Of a DNA stretch of 64,000 nucleotides, positions 28,669 to 38,201 are shown one piece after another. The notes under the pieces are model-generated. The model was not told where the DNA came from. It searched no databases and worked only from the letters and a program-made list of their open reading frames with translations. Within the stretch, counting starts at the first letter, position 1; each line of letters begins with the position of its first letter. The stretch is from UBA1672 sp050633325 (GTDB lineage Bacteria > Pseudomonadota > Alphaproteobacteria > Micavibrionales > Micavibrionaceae): NCBI GenBank assembly GCA_050633325.1, contig JBOEGH010000002.1:194450-258449 (forward strand), given 5' to 3'. A program made the translations under genes and the position numbers.

Positions 28669-29085
28669 ATGGCACGTGTAGCCGGAGCATCGCAATATTT
28701 GAGTCAAGCAACCCTTGCTAATAAGCAGGGCTCCACCCATTCGCCTTCAAGTCTATTATCTTTGACCAGTTCTGCCAGTATTCTTGATGCCGGTCGGGGT
28801 AATGCTGTGCCGGGAGTGGGGATTTCCGCACGATCACGTGCATTGAACGCGGCTCAAATCCAGAGTAACAGCGGTTCTATTAATGAGCTGTTTTCATTAT
28901 CTGGTGGTGGTAGTGCAACAGTTGAAGCGGCGCAAATACAAATCGCAGGTCTTGCTGCAACGGCAACGAAAAGCCGTGATGTTGTTACTCAGGAGGATGG
29001 GTCTTTCGCCAGTAATACCATTCAGGTTGATGATGGCTCTGTGGCAACTAGCTCTCTTGGTTCTGAAGTTGATGAAATAGTATAA
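28669..29085 (+). CDS. Small Ser/Ala/Gly-rich protein of unknown function
   Basis: I do not recognise this 138-residue protein. It has a strong AGGAGG ribosome-binding site 9 bases before its ATG, so it is probably translated. There is no signal peptide or membrane helix. Composition is serine, alanine, glycine, glutamine and asparagine rich, with a central segment GVGISARSRALNAAQIQS followed by INELFSLS, and an acidic end. Cysteine is absent. It lies between kdsA and eno in place of the metabolic genes often found there. It may be a short secreted or appendage-type protein, but there is no direct evidence for that. Confidence 0.6.
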   Translation: MARVAGASQYLSQATLANKQGSTHSPSSLLSLTSSASILDAGRGNAVPGVGISARSRALNAAQIQSNSGSINELFSLSGGGSATVEAAQIQIAGLAATATKSRDVVTQEDGSFASNTIQVDDGSVATSSLGSEVDEIV

Positions 29086-29213
29086 TAATACCTGTTATGT
29101 TATTTTTAATGTAAATATTGTTTATTTCCCTTTATTTTTCTGCATTTTTCGCTAAAACATCTTACATAAAAGATTACAGCTCTATTTAGGGGCGCCGCAA
29201 AAGGACAGAAAAT

Positions 29214-30500
29214 ATGACCGCCATTATTGATATTCATGCACGACAAATTCTAGATAGCCGTGGAAACCCAACTGTAGAAGTTGATGTTCTTCTCGAAACT
29301 GGAGCAAAAGGTCGTGCAGCTGTTCCTTCTGGTGCTTCTACTGGTGTGCATGAAGCGGTAGAGCTTCGTGATGGTGATAAGGATGCTTATCTTGGTAAGG
29401 GTGTTCAAAAGGCCGTTGATTTTGTTAATACTGAGATTTACGAAAATCTTGTTGGTGCAGATGCTGAGGAGCAAATGCATATAGATCAGGACATGATTGA
29501 CCTTGATGGTACTGAAAATAAAGGTCGTTTGGGTGCTAATGCTATCCTTGGTGTTTCTCTTGCAGTTTCAAAGGCAATGGCGGATGAGCTTGATATGCCG
29601 CTTTACAGATATATCGGTGGTTCTTATGCGCATAATTTGCCGACACCGATGATGAATATCATTAATGGTGGTGCACATGCGGACAATCCTGTTGATATAC
29701 AGGAGTTTATGATTATGCCTGTTTCTGCTGAGAGTTTTAGTGATGCCTTGCGCATTGGTGCGGAAATTTTTCATGCCCTTAAAAAGCAGCTATCCGATGC
29801 CGGCTTTAATACTAATGTTGGTGATGAGGGCGGGTTTGCTCCTGCGGTTAAGTCATCTGATGAGGCGCTTGATTTTATAATGAAATCTATTGAAGCTGCT
29901 GGGTACAAGCCTAAAGATGATGTTGTTATTGCGTTGGATGCTGCGTCTACGGAATTTTATAAAGATGGTAAATACGAGCTGGAAGGCGAAGGTAAGTCTT
30001 TGACTTCTGCTGAAATGATTGCTTACTACGAAGATCTTTGTGCTCGTTATCCTATCGTTTCTATTGAAGATGGCTTGGCCGAAGATGACTGGAGTGGTTG
30101 GACTGATTTGACGGCGGCTCTTGGTGATAAGGTTCAACTTGTTGGTGATGATTTGTATGTTACTAATGCAAAACGCCTTAAGCGTGGAATTGAAGAAAAA
30201 GCCGGTAATGCAGTATTGGTTAAAGTTAATCAAATAGGTACTCTTACTGAAACTCTTGAGACTATCGAAATGGCGAAAAAGGCTGGATTTGGTATTATCC
30301 TTTCTCACAGATCTGGTGAAACAGAGGACTCTACTATTGCTGATTTGGCGGTTGCGACAAATGCAGGCCAAATTAAAACAGGTTCTTTGTCACGTTCTGA
30401 TCGTATAGCTAAGTATAATCAGCTTCTTCGTATTGAAGAGCAGCTTGATGCTACAGCTGGATATGAGGGGAGAGGGTTTTATCGCTCTGATCTAAAGTAA
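29214..30500 (+). CDS. eno: Enolase
   Basis: Glycolytic enzyme dehydrating 2-phosphoglycerate; it is also a degradosome partner in some bacteria. The 428-residue protein is complete. It has ARQILDSRGNPTVEVDV and the substrate loop PSGASTGVHEA. Metal ligands are in VALDAASTEF, SIEDGLAEDDW and LVGDDLYVTN, and catalytic Lys is in VLVKVNQIGTLTE. ILSHRSGETEDSTIADLAV is also present. AAAGGA lies 8 bases before its ATG. It is followed by ftsB, the usual pair. Confidence 0.98.
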   Translation: MTAIIDIHARQILDSRGNPTVEVDVLLETGAKGRAAVPSGASTGVHEAVELRDGDKDAYLGKGVQKAVDFVNTEIYENLVGADAEEQMHIDQDMIDLDGTENKGRLGANAILGVSLAVSKAMADELDMPLYRYIGGSYAHNLPTPMMNIINGGAHADNPVDIQEFMIMPVSAESFSDALRIGAEIFHALKKQLSDAGFNTNVGDEGGFAPAVKSSDEALDFIMKSIEAAGYKPKDDVVIALDAASTEFYKDGKYELEGEGKSLTSAEMIAYYEDLCARYPIVSIEDGLAEDDWSGWTDLTAALGDKVQLVGDDLYVTNAKRLKRGIEEKAGNAVLVKVNQIGTLTETLETIEMAKKAGFGIILSHRSGETEDSTIADLAVATNAGQIKTGSLSRSDRIAKYNQLLRIEEQLDATAGYEGRGFYRSDLK

Positions 30501-30641
30501 ACTTTAGAAAGTTGTTTTTTCTAAAAAGCGTTATAAAAGAATCACTTGCTTCATGTTGTTCTTTTTATGTTCACGTTAAGTCATTGACTCTAATCAATTT
30601 TTTAACTTGATCCACAGGCTTGTATGTGATTCTATGGGGTT

Positions 30642-30953
30642 ATGGATAGGTTACAAGACATTCGTAGGACGCTTTATAGGAAAATGCCTTTTTTTGCAGG
30701 CGTTTGCTTATGCTTGTACTTTTCTTATCACACAGTTTCCGGGCATCGCAGTTACTCGCGTTTGTCTGAGTTAACGTCTGTTTATCAGGCTAAAGAGGCG
30801 GAGTTATCGTCCCTTCAGGCTGAGGGCGCATCTGTTGAATATAGGGTCGCGGGAATGCGCCCTGGCTCTATATCTGCTGATATGCTGGAGGAGAGGGCGC
30901 GCCTGATGTTGGGTTATAAGCGTGTTGATGAGATTGTTGTGCTTGTGCATTAG
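30642..30953 (+). CDS. ftsB: Septum formation initiator FtsB/DivIC family
   Basis: Small bitopic cell-division protein (103 residues). A short cytoplasmic N-terminus precedes one membrane helix (about 15-30, FFAGVCLCLYFSYHTV). A periplasmic coiled coil (about 37-65, SELTSVYQAKEAELSSLQAEGA) follows, then the conserved end EERARLMLGYKRVDEIVVL. The eno-ftsB-pdhA order is standard in alphaproteobacteria. It probably acts with FtsL and FtsQ at the division site. Confidence 0.87.
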   Translation: MDRLQDIRRTLYRKMPFFAGVCLCLYFSYHTVSGHRSYSRLSELTSVYQAKEAELSSLQAEGASVEYRVAGMRPGSISADMLEERARLMLGYKRVDEIVVLVH

Positions 30954-31106
30954 GTCTTATTGTATTCCATAATTTCTTTTTATTACAGTGTGTTGCAGTG
31001 CACAAAAACAGCTTTTTTCTCTAGTAATAGCTCGTGAAATGTTGTAGCACTTTCTATACGTATTTGAATAGCTTTGGTGCGTTCGGCATCAGGAGGAAAT
31101 GTATCA

Positions 31107-32141
31107 GTGGCAGCTTCTAAAACTAAGAAAAAAACAACATCTAAAAAATCGTCTAAAAAGCAATCAGATGTATCCGGTAAGGTGGATCTGGATCAGCTTA
31201 AGAAGTTTTATTATGAAATGTTAATGATCCGCCGTTTCGAGGAAAAGGCAGGGCAATTATATGGTATGGGTTTGATAGGTGGGTTTTGCCACCTTTATAT
31301 TGGGCAAGAGGCTGTTGTTACCGGTATAAATTCGGCTCAAGAACCTCAAGACACTGTTGTTACATCTTATCGTGATCATGCGCATATGCTTGCATGTGGT
31401 ATGGATCCGAAGGGGATTATGGCTGAACTAACAGGACGTGTTGATGGGTATTCCCGTGGCAAGGGTGGCTCTATGCACATGTTTTCTTTAGAGAAAAACT
31501 TTTTCGGTGGTCATGGCATTGTCGGTGCAGGTACTGCAATTGGTGCGGGTTTAGGTTTTGCGCACAAATATAAAGATGACAACGGCGTTGCTGTTGCCTA
31601 TATGGGCGATGGAGCATCTAATCAAGGTCAGGTTGCCGAATGTTATAATATGGCGGCATTATGGGGCTTGCCGGTTTTGTTTGTTATTGAAAATAACCAG
31701 TATGGAATGGGTACTAGTGTTTCCAGATCATCTGCCGGGCAATTATATAGGCGTGGTGAAGGCTATGGTATTCCGGGTGAGCAAATAGATGGTATGGATG
31801 TTTTTGCTGTAAGGGATGCGGCTGAGCAGGCTTTGTCATATATAAGGTCGGGCAATGGACCATATATTTTAGAGGTTATGACATATCGTTACCGTGGTCA
31901 CTCTATGTCCGATCCTGCAAAATACCGCAGCAAGGAAGAAGTATCATCAATGAAGACTGAGCGTGACCCCATTACGCAGGTTAAGGATATGTTGCAAGAG
32001 CAAGGCATTGATGAGGCCGAAATAAAGCAAATAGATAAAGATATTAAAGTGATCGTTAACGAAGCGGCAGAGTTTTCACAGGAAAGCCCTGAACCGCACC
32101 CAGATGATCTTTGGACAGATATATTAGTGGAGAGTGCATAG
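31107..32141 (+). CDS. pdhA: Pyruvate dehydrogenase E1 component, alpha subunit
   Basis: Thiamine-diphosphate subunit of the heterotetrameric pyruvate dehydrogenase. I start at GTG 31107, 9 bases after a strong AGGAGGA (31091-31097), giving 344 residues. The TTG at 31074 would place that ribosome-binding site inside the gene. A lysine-rich N-terminal tail (about 25 residues) precedes the fold. The ThDP motif is GDGASNQGQVAECYNMA to ENNQYGMGTS, and YRYRGHSMSDPAKYR is also present. It abuts pdhB with no spacer. Confidence 0.97.
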   Translation: MAASKTKKKTTSKKSSKKQSDVSGKVDLDQLKKFYYEMLMIRRFEEKAGQLYGMGLIGGFCHLYIGQEAVVTGINSAQEPQDTVVTSYRDHAHMLACGMDPKGIMAELTGRVDGYSRGKGGSMHMFSLEKNFFGGHGIVGAGTAIGAGLGFAHKYKDDNGVAVAYMGDGASNQGQVAECYNMAALWGLPVLFVIENNQYGMGTSVSRSSAGQLYRRGEGYGIPGEQIDGMDVFAVRDAAEQALSYIRSGNGPYILEVMTYRYRGHSMSDPAKYRSKEEVSSMKTERDPITQVKDMLQEQGIDEAEIKQIDKDIKVIVNEAAEFSQESPEPHPDDLWTDILVESA

Positions 32142-33578
32142 ATGCCAACACAAATTTTAATGCCGGCGTTATCGCCCACAATGACTGAAGGTAATTTAGC
32201 TAAATGGCTGAAATCAGAAGGTGATTCTGTTGAAGCAGGTGACGTGATCGCGGAAATAGAAACAGACAAAGCAACAATGGAAGTGGAAGCCGTTGATGAA
32301 GGTGTAATTGGTAAAATACTTATTAGTGAAGGCACTGAAGGCGTTGCTGTTAATTCTCCTATAGCTATTCTTTTAGAAGATGGTGAAAGTGCAGATGACA
32401 TAGGTAACGAATCTGTTGCTGTTATTACTGAAGCTTCAAATGATGATGTTGCTGCGCCTGTTGAAGATGCACCTGTGCACTCCAGTAATAATGTTGAACA
32501 AGCCACAGGAGCGATCATTGAGAATCGCGATATACTATATGCTCAAGGTAAAGTGATTGAGCCAGTACCATTTGATGAGGCTTCTTTTACAGATACAGTT
32601 AATCAAACTGTTCGTGAGGCATTGAGAGATGCAATGGCAGAGGAAATGCGCGCAGATGAACGCGTTTACTTGATGGGGGAAGAGGTCGCAGAATACCAAG
32701 GCGCATATAAGATTTCACAAGGTCTTCTGGATGAGTTTGGGGCAAAACGTGTCATTGATACGCCTATTACAGAGCATGGCTTTGCTGGTATGGCGGTAGG
32801 TTCTGCAATGAATGGTTTGAGACCAATTGTTGAATTTATGACATGGAACTTTGGTATGCAGGCAATTGACCATATTATTAACTCTGCTGGTAAAACCCTT
32901 TACATGGCAGGGGGGAAACTAGGTTGTCCTATTGTGTTTAGAGGGCCTAACGGTGCGGCATCTCGTGTTGGTGCTCAGCACTCACAATGTTATGCTAGCT
33001 GGTATGCACATGTCCCGGGGCTAAAAGTTGTTGCACCGTGGTCTGCTGCGGATGCCAAAGGATTGATGAAGGCGTCTATTCGTGATCCAAACCCAATCGT
33101 CTTTTTAGAAAATGAGATATTGTACGGGCAAAGCTTTGACGTTCCAACATCAGAAGATTTTGAAATTCCTATTGGTCGCGCAAAGATTGAGCGTGCAGGA
33201 GCTGATGTAACAATTGTTGCCTATTCAATTATGGTGGGTAAAGCTTTGGAGGCTGCTAACGAATTGGCAGAGCAAGGTATAGATGCCGAGGTTATAAATT
33301 TACGCACCATTAGGCCACTAGATCGTTGGACGATACTTGAAAGCGTTAAGAAAACAAATCGTATTGTATCGGTTGAAGAGGGTTGGCCTTTTGCGGGTGT
33401 AAGTGCTGAAATTGCTGCACTTTGCGGTGAACACGCCTTTGATTATCTTGATGCGCCTGTTACGCGTGTTTGTGGAGCAGATGTACCAATGCCATATGCA
33501 GCAAACTTGGAGGATTTAGCATTACCTAAGCCTAAGGATATTGTTAGTGCGGTCAAAAAAGTCTGTTATATTGATTAA
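32142..33578 (+). CDS. pdhB: Pyruvate dehydrogenase E1 component, beta subunit with lipoyl domain
   Basis: The 478-residue subunit begins with a lipoyl domain (1-78; the lipoylated lysine is in EIETDKATMEVEA). A flexible linker of ~60 residues leads to the transketolase-like pyrimidine domain (from about 150, with catalytic Glu in YLMGEEVAEYQGAYK) and the C-terminal domain. The lipoyl domain on E1 beta is a known alphaproteobacterial feature. The same lipoyl sequence is nearly repeated in pdhC. It starts one base after the pdhA stop codon. Confidence 0.97.
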   Translation: MPTQILMPALSPTMTEGNLAKWLKSEGDSVEAGDVIAEIETDKATMEVEAVDEGVIGKILISEGTEGVAVNSPIAILLEDGESADDIGNESVAVITEASNDDVAAPVEDAPVHSSNNVEQATGAIIENRDILYAQGKVIEPVPFDEASFTDTVNQTVREALRDAMAEEMRADERVYLMGEEVAEYQGAYKISQGLLDEFGAKRVIDTPITEHGFAGMAVGSAMNGLRPIVEFMTWNFGMQAIDHIINSAGKTLYMAGGKLGCPIVFRGPNGAASRVGAQHSQCYASWYAHVPGLKVVAPWSAADAKGLMKASIRDPNPIVFLENEILYGQSFDVPTSEDFEIPIGRAKIERAGADVTIVAYSIMVGKALEAANELAEQGIDAEVINLRTIRPLDRWTILESVKKTNRIVSVEEGWPFAGVSAEIAALCGEHAFDYLDAPVTRVCGADVPMPYAANLEDLALPKPKDIVSAVKKVCYID

Positions 33579-33597
33579 TTTTATACTGGAGAATGTC

Positions 33598-34071
33598 ATG
33601 ACTAAATTTCTTACATACACATCATTTTTTGTTATTGCGTTTTTTGTTGTCGCTCCTAATACGTATGCAAAATCTCCTGTGGATGTACAGTTATCTCACA
33701 AGGATAAATTGAAAAAAATGCAGGAAGAGCGTTGTAAGAAAAAAGAGGTGGCAACAATTGCTATACGCCTTACAGGTTCCGGTAACTCATTTAAAGAGTT
33801 AAGCGCTTATGTTGATAAAGTAAGAAGCGATATGGTGGAGCAAGGGTCTTTATTAGGGGTAAGTGATCTTACCTCACGTAATGAGAATTTTTCAATACGC
33901 TCAGTAAATAATTACAGATCAAACGGTAATAATGACAAATATAATTTGACTGGTAATATTAACTTTGAATCTAAGATGGTTGTCGAATCGTTGGATTTGG
34001 CCGAGGCAATGAGCGAAATGGGTTACAACACGTCATATACTCAAAATGTTAGTCAGCAACGTTGTTATTAA
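33598..34071 (+). CDS. Exported protein of unknown function within the pdh operon
   Basis: I do not recognise this 157-residue protein. ATG 33598 follows GGAG with 6-base spacing and begins a clear signal peptide (FLTYTSFFVIAFFVVAPNTYA). The mature part starts with a charged helix (KDKLKKMQEERCKKKE). A segment VATIAIRLTGSGNSFKELSAYV follows and then beta-like stretches. The pattern faintly recalls SIMPL-type periplasmic proteins, but I see no diagnostic motif. Two cysteines, one near the start and one next to last, could pair. It lies between pdhB and pdhC, an unexpected place for an exported protein. Confidence 0.6.
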   Translation: MTKFLTYTSFFVIAFFVVAPNTYAKSPVDVQLSHKDKLKKMQEERCKKKEVATIAIRLTGSGNSFKELSAYVDKVRSDMVEQGSLLGVSDLTSRNENFSIRSVNNYRSNGNNDKYNLTGNINFESKMVVESLDLAEAMSEMGYNTSYTQNVSQQRCY

Positions 34072-34114
34072 ATTTATACTACTATTAGAACTTTAAAATG
34101 AACGGGTATCTCTT

Positions 34115-35392
34115 ATGCCAATAAACATTACAATGCCGGCACTATCGCCAACGATGACAGATGGAACACTTGCTAAATGGCTTAAATCGGAAGGAGATTC
34201 CGTGGAGTCTGGTGATGTTTTGTGTGAAATTGAGACAGACAAAGCAACAATGGAAGTTGAAGCAGTAGATGAGGGCACTATTGGTAAAATCCTTGTCTCG
34301 GAGGGAACTGAAAACGTTCCTGTAAATGACGTAATCGCAGTTTTGTTGGAAGATGGTGAAAGTGCTGATGATATTGGTGATGCAACTCCTGTTAAAAACG
34401 CAGCACCCGTAGAGGATAAAAAAGAAAGTGTTGTCGTAGATAATGCACCTAAGTCTGAAAATGTTGCCCCTGCTGTTTCTAATCCAGCGTCTGGTAATCG
34501 AATCTTTGCATCGCCACTGGCGAAAAGAATGGCACAAAATTCAGGTGTAGATTTGACTACGGTTAAAGGTACAGGGCCGCGTGGTCGTATTGTTAAATCG
34601 GACATTGAGAATGCAGGTAATACAGCACCTAACGTTAACAAATCTTCAAGTGCTTCTAACGCTGTGGTTTATGACGATCCTTCTATTAAAACTAATGTGT
34701 TTGGTATGGCATATAAGGAAATACCAAATAATAATATTCGCAAAGTTGTTGCCAAACGTTTGTCTGAATCAAAGCAAACAGTTCCACATTTCTATCTTAC
34801 CGTTGAGTGTATTTTGGATAATCTTCTTTCTGCACGTAAAGAGTTGAATGATAAGACAAATGGTGAATACAAGCTTTCAGTAAATGATTTTATTATTAAG
34901 GCTTCTGCTGCTGCGTTAAAGGCTTATCCTGCTGCAAATGTTTCATGGACAGATGACGCTATACAACAATTTGTTAAGGCGGATATTTCAGTTGCTGTCT
35001 CTACACCTACTGGGTTAATTACTCCGATTATTAAGGCGGCTGAAGATAAAGGGTTACGCGATATATCAACTGAGATGAAAGACCTTGCAGGTAGGGCACG
35101 TGAAGGTAAACTTAAACCTGAAGAGTTCCAGGGTGGATCGTTCTCAATTTCAAACCTAGGAATGTTCGGTGTTAAAGAATTCGCCGCAATAGTTAACCCA
35201 CCGCAAGGATGTATTCTTGCAATCGGTGCAGGTGAGCAGCGCCCTGTAGTGATTAATGGGCAAATAGAAATTAAAACTGTAATGAATTGCACGTTATCTG
35301 TTGATCACCGCAGTGTTGATGGTGCTGTCGGTGCAGAGTTCCTTCAAATATTTAAACAGTATATTGAAAACCCCGTGGCCATGCTTGTATAG
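34115..35392 (+). CDS. pdhC: Dihydrolipoamide acetyltransferase (E2) of pyruvate dehydrogenase
   Basis: Core subunit that passes the acetyl group from lipoamide to CoA. The 425-residue protein has one lipoyl domain (1-78, EIETDKATMEVEA), a linker, and a peripheral-subunit binding domain (about 128-165, ASPLAKRMAQNSGVDLTTVKGTGPRGRIVKSDIE). The catalytic domain carries the HRSVDGAVGAEFL active site near the C-terminus. It belongs with pdhA, pdhB and lpdA. The single lipoyl domain is compensated by that on PdhB. Confidence 0.97.
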   Translation: MPINITMPALSPTMTDGTLAKWLKSEGDSVESGDVLCEIETDKATMEVEAVDEGTIGKILVSEGTENVPVNDVIAVLLEDGESADDIGDATPVKNAAPVEDKKESVVVDNAPKSENVAPAVSNPASGNRIFASPLAKRMAQNSGVDLTTVKGTGPRGRIVKSDIENAGNTAPNVNKSSSASNAVVYDDPSIKTNVFGMAYKEIPNNNIRKVVAKRLSESKQTVPHFYLTVECILDNLLSARKELNDKTNGEYKLSVNDFIIKASAAALKAYPAANVSWTDDAIQQFVKADISVAVSTPTGLITPIIKAAEDKGLRDISTEMKDLAGRAREGKLKPEEFQGGSFSISNLGMFGVKEFAAIVNPPQGCILAIGAGEQRPVVINGQIEIKTVMNCTLSVDHRSVDGAVGAEFLQIFKQYIENPVAMLV

Positions 35393-35402
35393 GAGAGTTT
35401 AA

Positions 35403-35939
35403 ATGTCAGTAAATAGATACCCAATTATTGGTGTTATGGGCTCTCATGAGCAATCGTGGCATGACTATTCTTATCCTGTTGGAGAGCTGATAGCTAACCG
35501 TGGTTACAATTTACTAACTGGTGCTGGTGGTGGTGTTATGACAGAGGTGGCCAGAGGGTTCACAGAAGTTGAAAACCGCAAGGGTAGCGCAATAGGCATC
35601 CTACCTGCCGTTGATTATAAGGGACAAAATCTGGATAAAGAAGAATATCCAAATCCATATATTGAAGTACCGATGATAACTCCTTTAAGCGCTAAAGCTC
35701 AAAATGACAAAATGCCATTTAGCCGCAATTTGGTTAATGTTATGACGTCTCGTGCTCTTGTTATTCTGCCGGGATCTCACGGAACTAGAAATGAAGTATC
35801 TTTGGCGTTAATGTATAATAAGCCATTGATTTTATTTGGCCCGGAAGAAGAGTTTTCAAAATTCCCTGAGGATCCTCCACGTGCACAAACGATTGCTAAC
35901 ATTGAAGAGTTTCTTGATGGTGTGTTGAATATCAACTAA
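35403..35939 (+). CDS. LOG-like Rossmann-fold nucleotide-binding protein
   Basis: A 178-residue SLOG/LOG-superfamily protein. It shows an N-terminal beta-alpha unit (PIIGVMGSHEQSW), the motif GAGGGVMTEVARGF (residues ~39-52), and PGSHGTRNEVSLAL (about 124-137), which matches the PGGxGTxxE active-site loop with G-to-S and T-R-N changes. Relatives include cytokinin-riboside phosphorylases and molybdenum-cofactor carrier proteins; the activity here is unknown. It lies 10 bp after pdhC and before lpdA, so it is co-expressed with the dehydrogenase complex. Confidence 0.75.
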   Translation: MSVNRYPIIGVMGSHEQSWHDYSYPVGELIANRGYNLLTGAGGGVMTEVARGFTEVENRKGSAIGILPAVDYKGQNLDKEEYPNPYIEVPMITPLSAKAQNDKMPFSRNLVNVMTSRALVILPGSHGTRNEVSLALMYNKPLILFGPEEEFSKFPEDPPRAQTIANIEEFLDGVLNIN

Positions 35940-36001
35940 ATCAAGCATTTCATTTTTATAACAAACATAATTTTAAAATATTTTAAGCAGGATTTCGATA
36001 A

Positions 36002-37399
36002 ATGAGTAAAAATTTCGATATTGTAATTATTGGTGGCGGTCCGGGTGGCTATGTAGCAGCAATTAGGTCAGCTCAGCTAGGAATGAAAACCGCAGTTGTT
36101 GAAGCACAGCATTTAGGTGGTATATGTCTGAATTGGGGATGTATACCGACAAAGGCTTTACTTAGGTCCAGTGAGATTTATCATCAATTACATAATTTAG
36201 AAGAGTTCGGCTTGTCTGCTAAAAGTGTAGACTTTGATCTGGAGAAAATTGTTAAACGCTCTCGCGGTATAGCGGGTCAACTTTCAGGCGGCATTAAACA
36301 TCTCCTAAAGAAAAACAAAGTCACCGTTTTTGATGGCTGGGGTAAATTGCAAGGCGGCGGGAAAGTTGCCGTTGAAAAAGACGGTAAAGTTATAGAAACA
36401 TTGTCGTCAAAGCATATTATCGTTGCCACAGGTGCGCGTGCGCGTGTTCTTCCGGGAATTGAGCCAGATAAGAAAATGGTCTGGACATATAAGGAGGCAA
36501 TGGTACCAACAGAAATGCCTAAATCTTTATTGGTTATTGGTTCAGGTGCTATTGGTATTGAGTTTGCTAGTTTCTATAAATCAATGGGTGCGGATGTCAC
36601 AGTAGTTGAAGTAATGGATCGTGTTCTTCCTGTTGAAGATGAGGAAATATCCAATCTAGCGCATAAGGCGTTTAAGAAACAGGGAATGAATATCCTGACT
36701 AATGCAAAGGTTCAAAAACTTGATAAGTCGAAAGACAATGTAAAAGTTACGGTTGAGACTGCAAAAGGTAAAGAAGAGATCATTGTTGATGTTGTTATCT
36801 CTGCTGTTGGTATCGTTGCGAATACAGAAAATATAGGTTTAGAAAAGACTAAGGTTAAGCTAGATCGCGGACACATTGTTACTAATGAATGGTTGGAAAC
36901 AGATGAAAAAGGTGTTTATGCGATTGGTGATGTTACAGGTGCTCCTTGGCTTGCGCATAAAGCTTCTCACGAAGGTATTATTTGTGTAGAGAAAATCGCA
37001 AAACAAAAGGATGTTCATCCGTTAAATAAATCAAATATCCCCGGATGTACGTATTGTCATCCACAGGTGGCGTCTGTTGGCCTAACTGAAAAGGCGGCAA
37101 TAGACAAAGGGTACAAAGTAAAGGTCGGGCGTTTTCCATTTATTGGTAATGGTAAAGCTGTCGCATTGGGAGAGCCTGATGGATTGGTTAAAACAATCTT
37201 TGATGAAAAAACGGGAGAGCTTCTGGGGGCGCATATGATAGGCGCAGAAGTAACCGAAATGATACAAGGATATGTGGTTGGTAAAACTCTTGAAACCACT
37301 GAAGCAGAGCTAATGCATACCATCTTCCCTCATCCTACATTGTCAGAAATGATGCATGAAAGTGTGCTGGACGCTTATGGTAAAGCGATACATTTTTAA
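36002..37399 (+). CDS. lpdA: Dihydrolipoamide dehydrogenase (E3)
   Basis: FAD disulfide reductase that re-oxidises dihydrolipoamide and makes NADH. The 465-residue protein has the FAD motif IIGGGPGGYVAAIRSAQLG and redox-active cysteines in GGICLNWGCIPTKALL. The NAD motif is VIGSGAIGIEFASFY, and the C-terminal His-Glu catalytic pair is in HTIFPHPTLSEMMHE. It completes the pyruvate dehydrogenase gene set. Confidence 0.97.
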   Translation: MSKNFDIVIIGGGPGGYVAAIRSAQLGMKTAVVEAQHLGGICLNWGCIPTKALLRSSEIYHQLHNLEEFGLSAKSVDFDLEKIVKRSRGIAGQLSGGIKHLLKKNKVTVFDGWGKLQGGGKVAVEKDGKVIETLSSKHIIVATGARARVLPGIEPDKKMVWTYKEAMVPTEMPKSLLVIGSGAIGIEFASFYKSMGADVTVVEVMDRVLPVEDEEISNLAHKAFKKQGMNILTNAKVQKLDKSKDNVKVTVETAKGKEEIIVDVVISAVGIVANTENIGLEKTKVKLDRGHIVTNEWLETDEKGVYAIGDVTGAPWLAHKASHEGIICVEKIAKQKDVHPLNKSNIPGCTYCHPQVASVGLTEKAAIDKGYKVKVGRFPFIGNGKAVALGEPDGLVKTIFDEKTGELLGAHMIGAEVTEMIQGYVVGKTLETTEAELMHTIFPHPTLSEMMHESVLDAYGKAIHF

Positions 37400-37464
37400 A
37401 AATATGGCATTTTTGGTGAAATACTGTCAAATTAGACGATGAGTTACATTATTAGAAGGCAGTT

Positions 37465-38187
37465 ATGGATCTAAAAGAAGAAGACATCCTAGGTGATAAA
37501 ATTTACGATCATTGGTACTATGTATCAAAGGGTAAGGCTATGCGTAGTTTTCTCGGAGATACTAAAGTGGATGAAGTCCTTGATGTCGGTGCCGGATCGG
37601 GCATATTCTCCAGACAATTGTTAGATCACAAGATATGCAAGAGTGCTGTTTGTGTTGATCCTAACTATTCTGAGGAAAAAGAAGAAACTCACAACGGTAA
37701 ATCCATTAGTTTTGTGAAATCTATAGATCGGACGACGCAAGATTTAACATTGATGATGGATGTGTTGGAGCATGTAGAGGACGATGTCGCATTATTGAAG
37801 GAGTATGCGGACACAATGCCTGAAAATGGTAAAGTCTTAATTACTGTTCCTGCATTTCAATTCATGTGGTCAGGTCATGATGTTTTTTTAGAGCATTACA
37901 GGCGCTATACTATTGATATGATGGAAGAAACTATTAGTAATGCTGGGTTGCGACCCGTAAAAAGTCGCTATTTCTTTGGCTCTTTATTTCCCATTGTGGC
38001 GGCAATTCGTTTGGTAAAGAAAATACTGTTTAACAAGGGTAAAATTGAAGGTAAGAGCGAACTGAAAGTCTATCCTGATGGCGTTAACTCTACTTTGATT
38101 GCTTTGCATGATGTTGAACGTATGAGCTTGTTTTCATTTAATAAACTGTTTGGCCTTAGTGTTTTTTGTTTATGTGAAAAAGTTTAA
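37465..38187 (+). CDS. Class I SAM-dependent methyltransferase
   Basis: A 240-residue methyltransferase-fold protein. Motif I is VLDVGAGSGIFSRQLL (about 33-48) and the acidic residue of motif II follows at VCVDPNYS. A conserved LMMDVLEHVEDDVALLKEY segment (about 91-109) and HYRRYTIDMMEETI are typical of the UbiE/Methyltransf_11 family that acts on sugars, lipids or quinones. The substrate is unknown. It is 65 bp after lpdA and 2 bp before the next reading frame. Confidence 0.78.
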   Translation: MDLKEEDILGDKIYDHWYYVSKGKAMRSFLGDTKVDEVLDVGAGSGIFSRQLLDHKICKSAVCVDPNYSEEKEETHNGKSISFVKSIDRTTQDLTLMMDVLEHVEDDVALLKEYADTMPENGKVLITVPAFQFMWSGHDVFLEHYRRYTIDMMEETISNAGLRPVKSRYFFGSLFPIVAAIRLVKKILFNKGKIEGKSELKVYPDGVNSTLIALHDVERMSLFSFNKLFGLSVFCLCEKV

Positions 38188-38201
38188 ATATGGAGGTAAG
38201 T

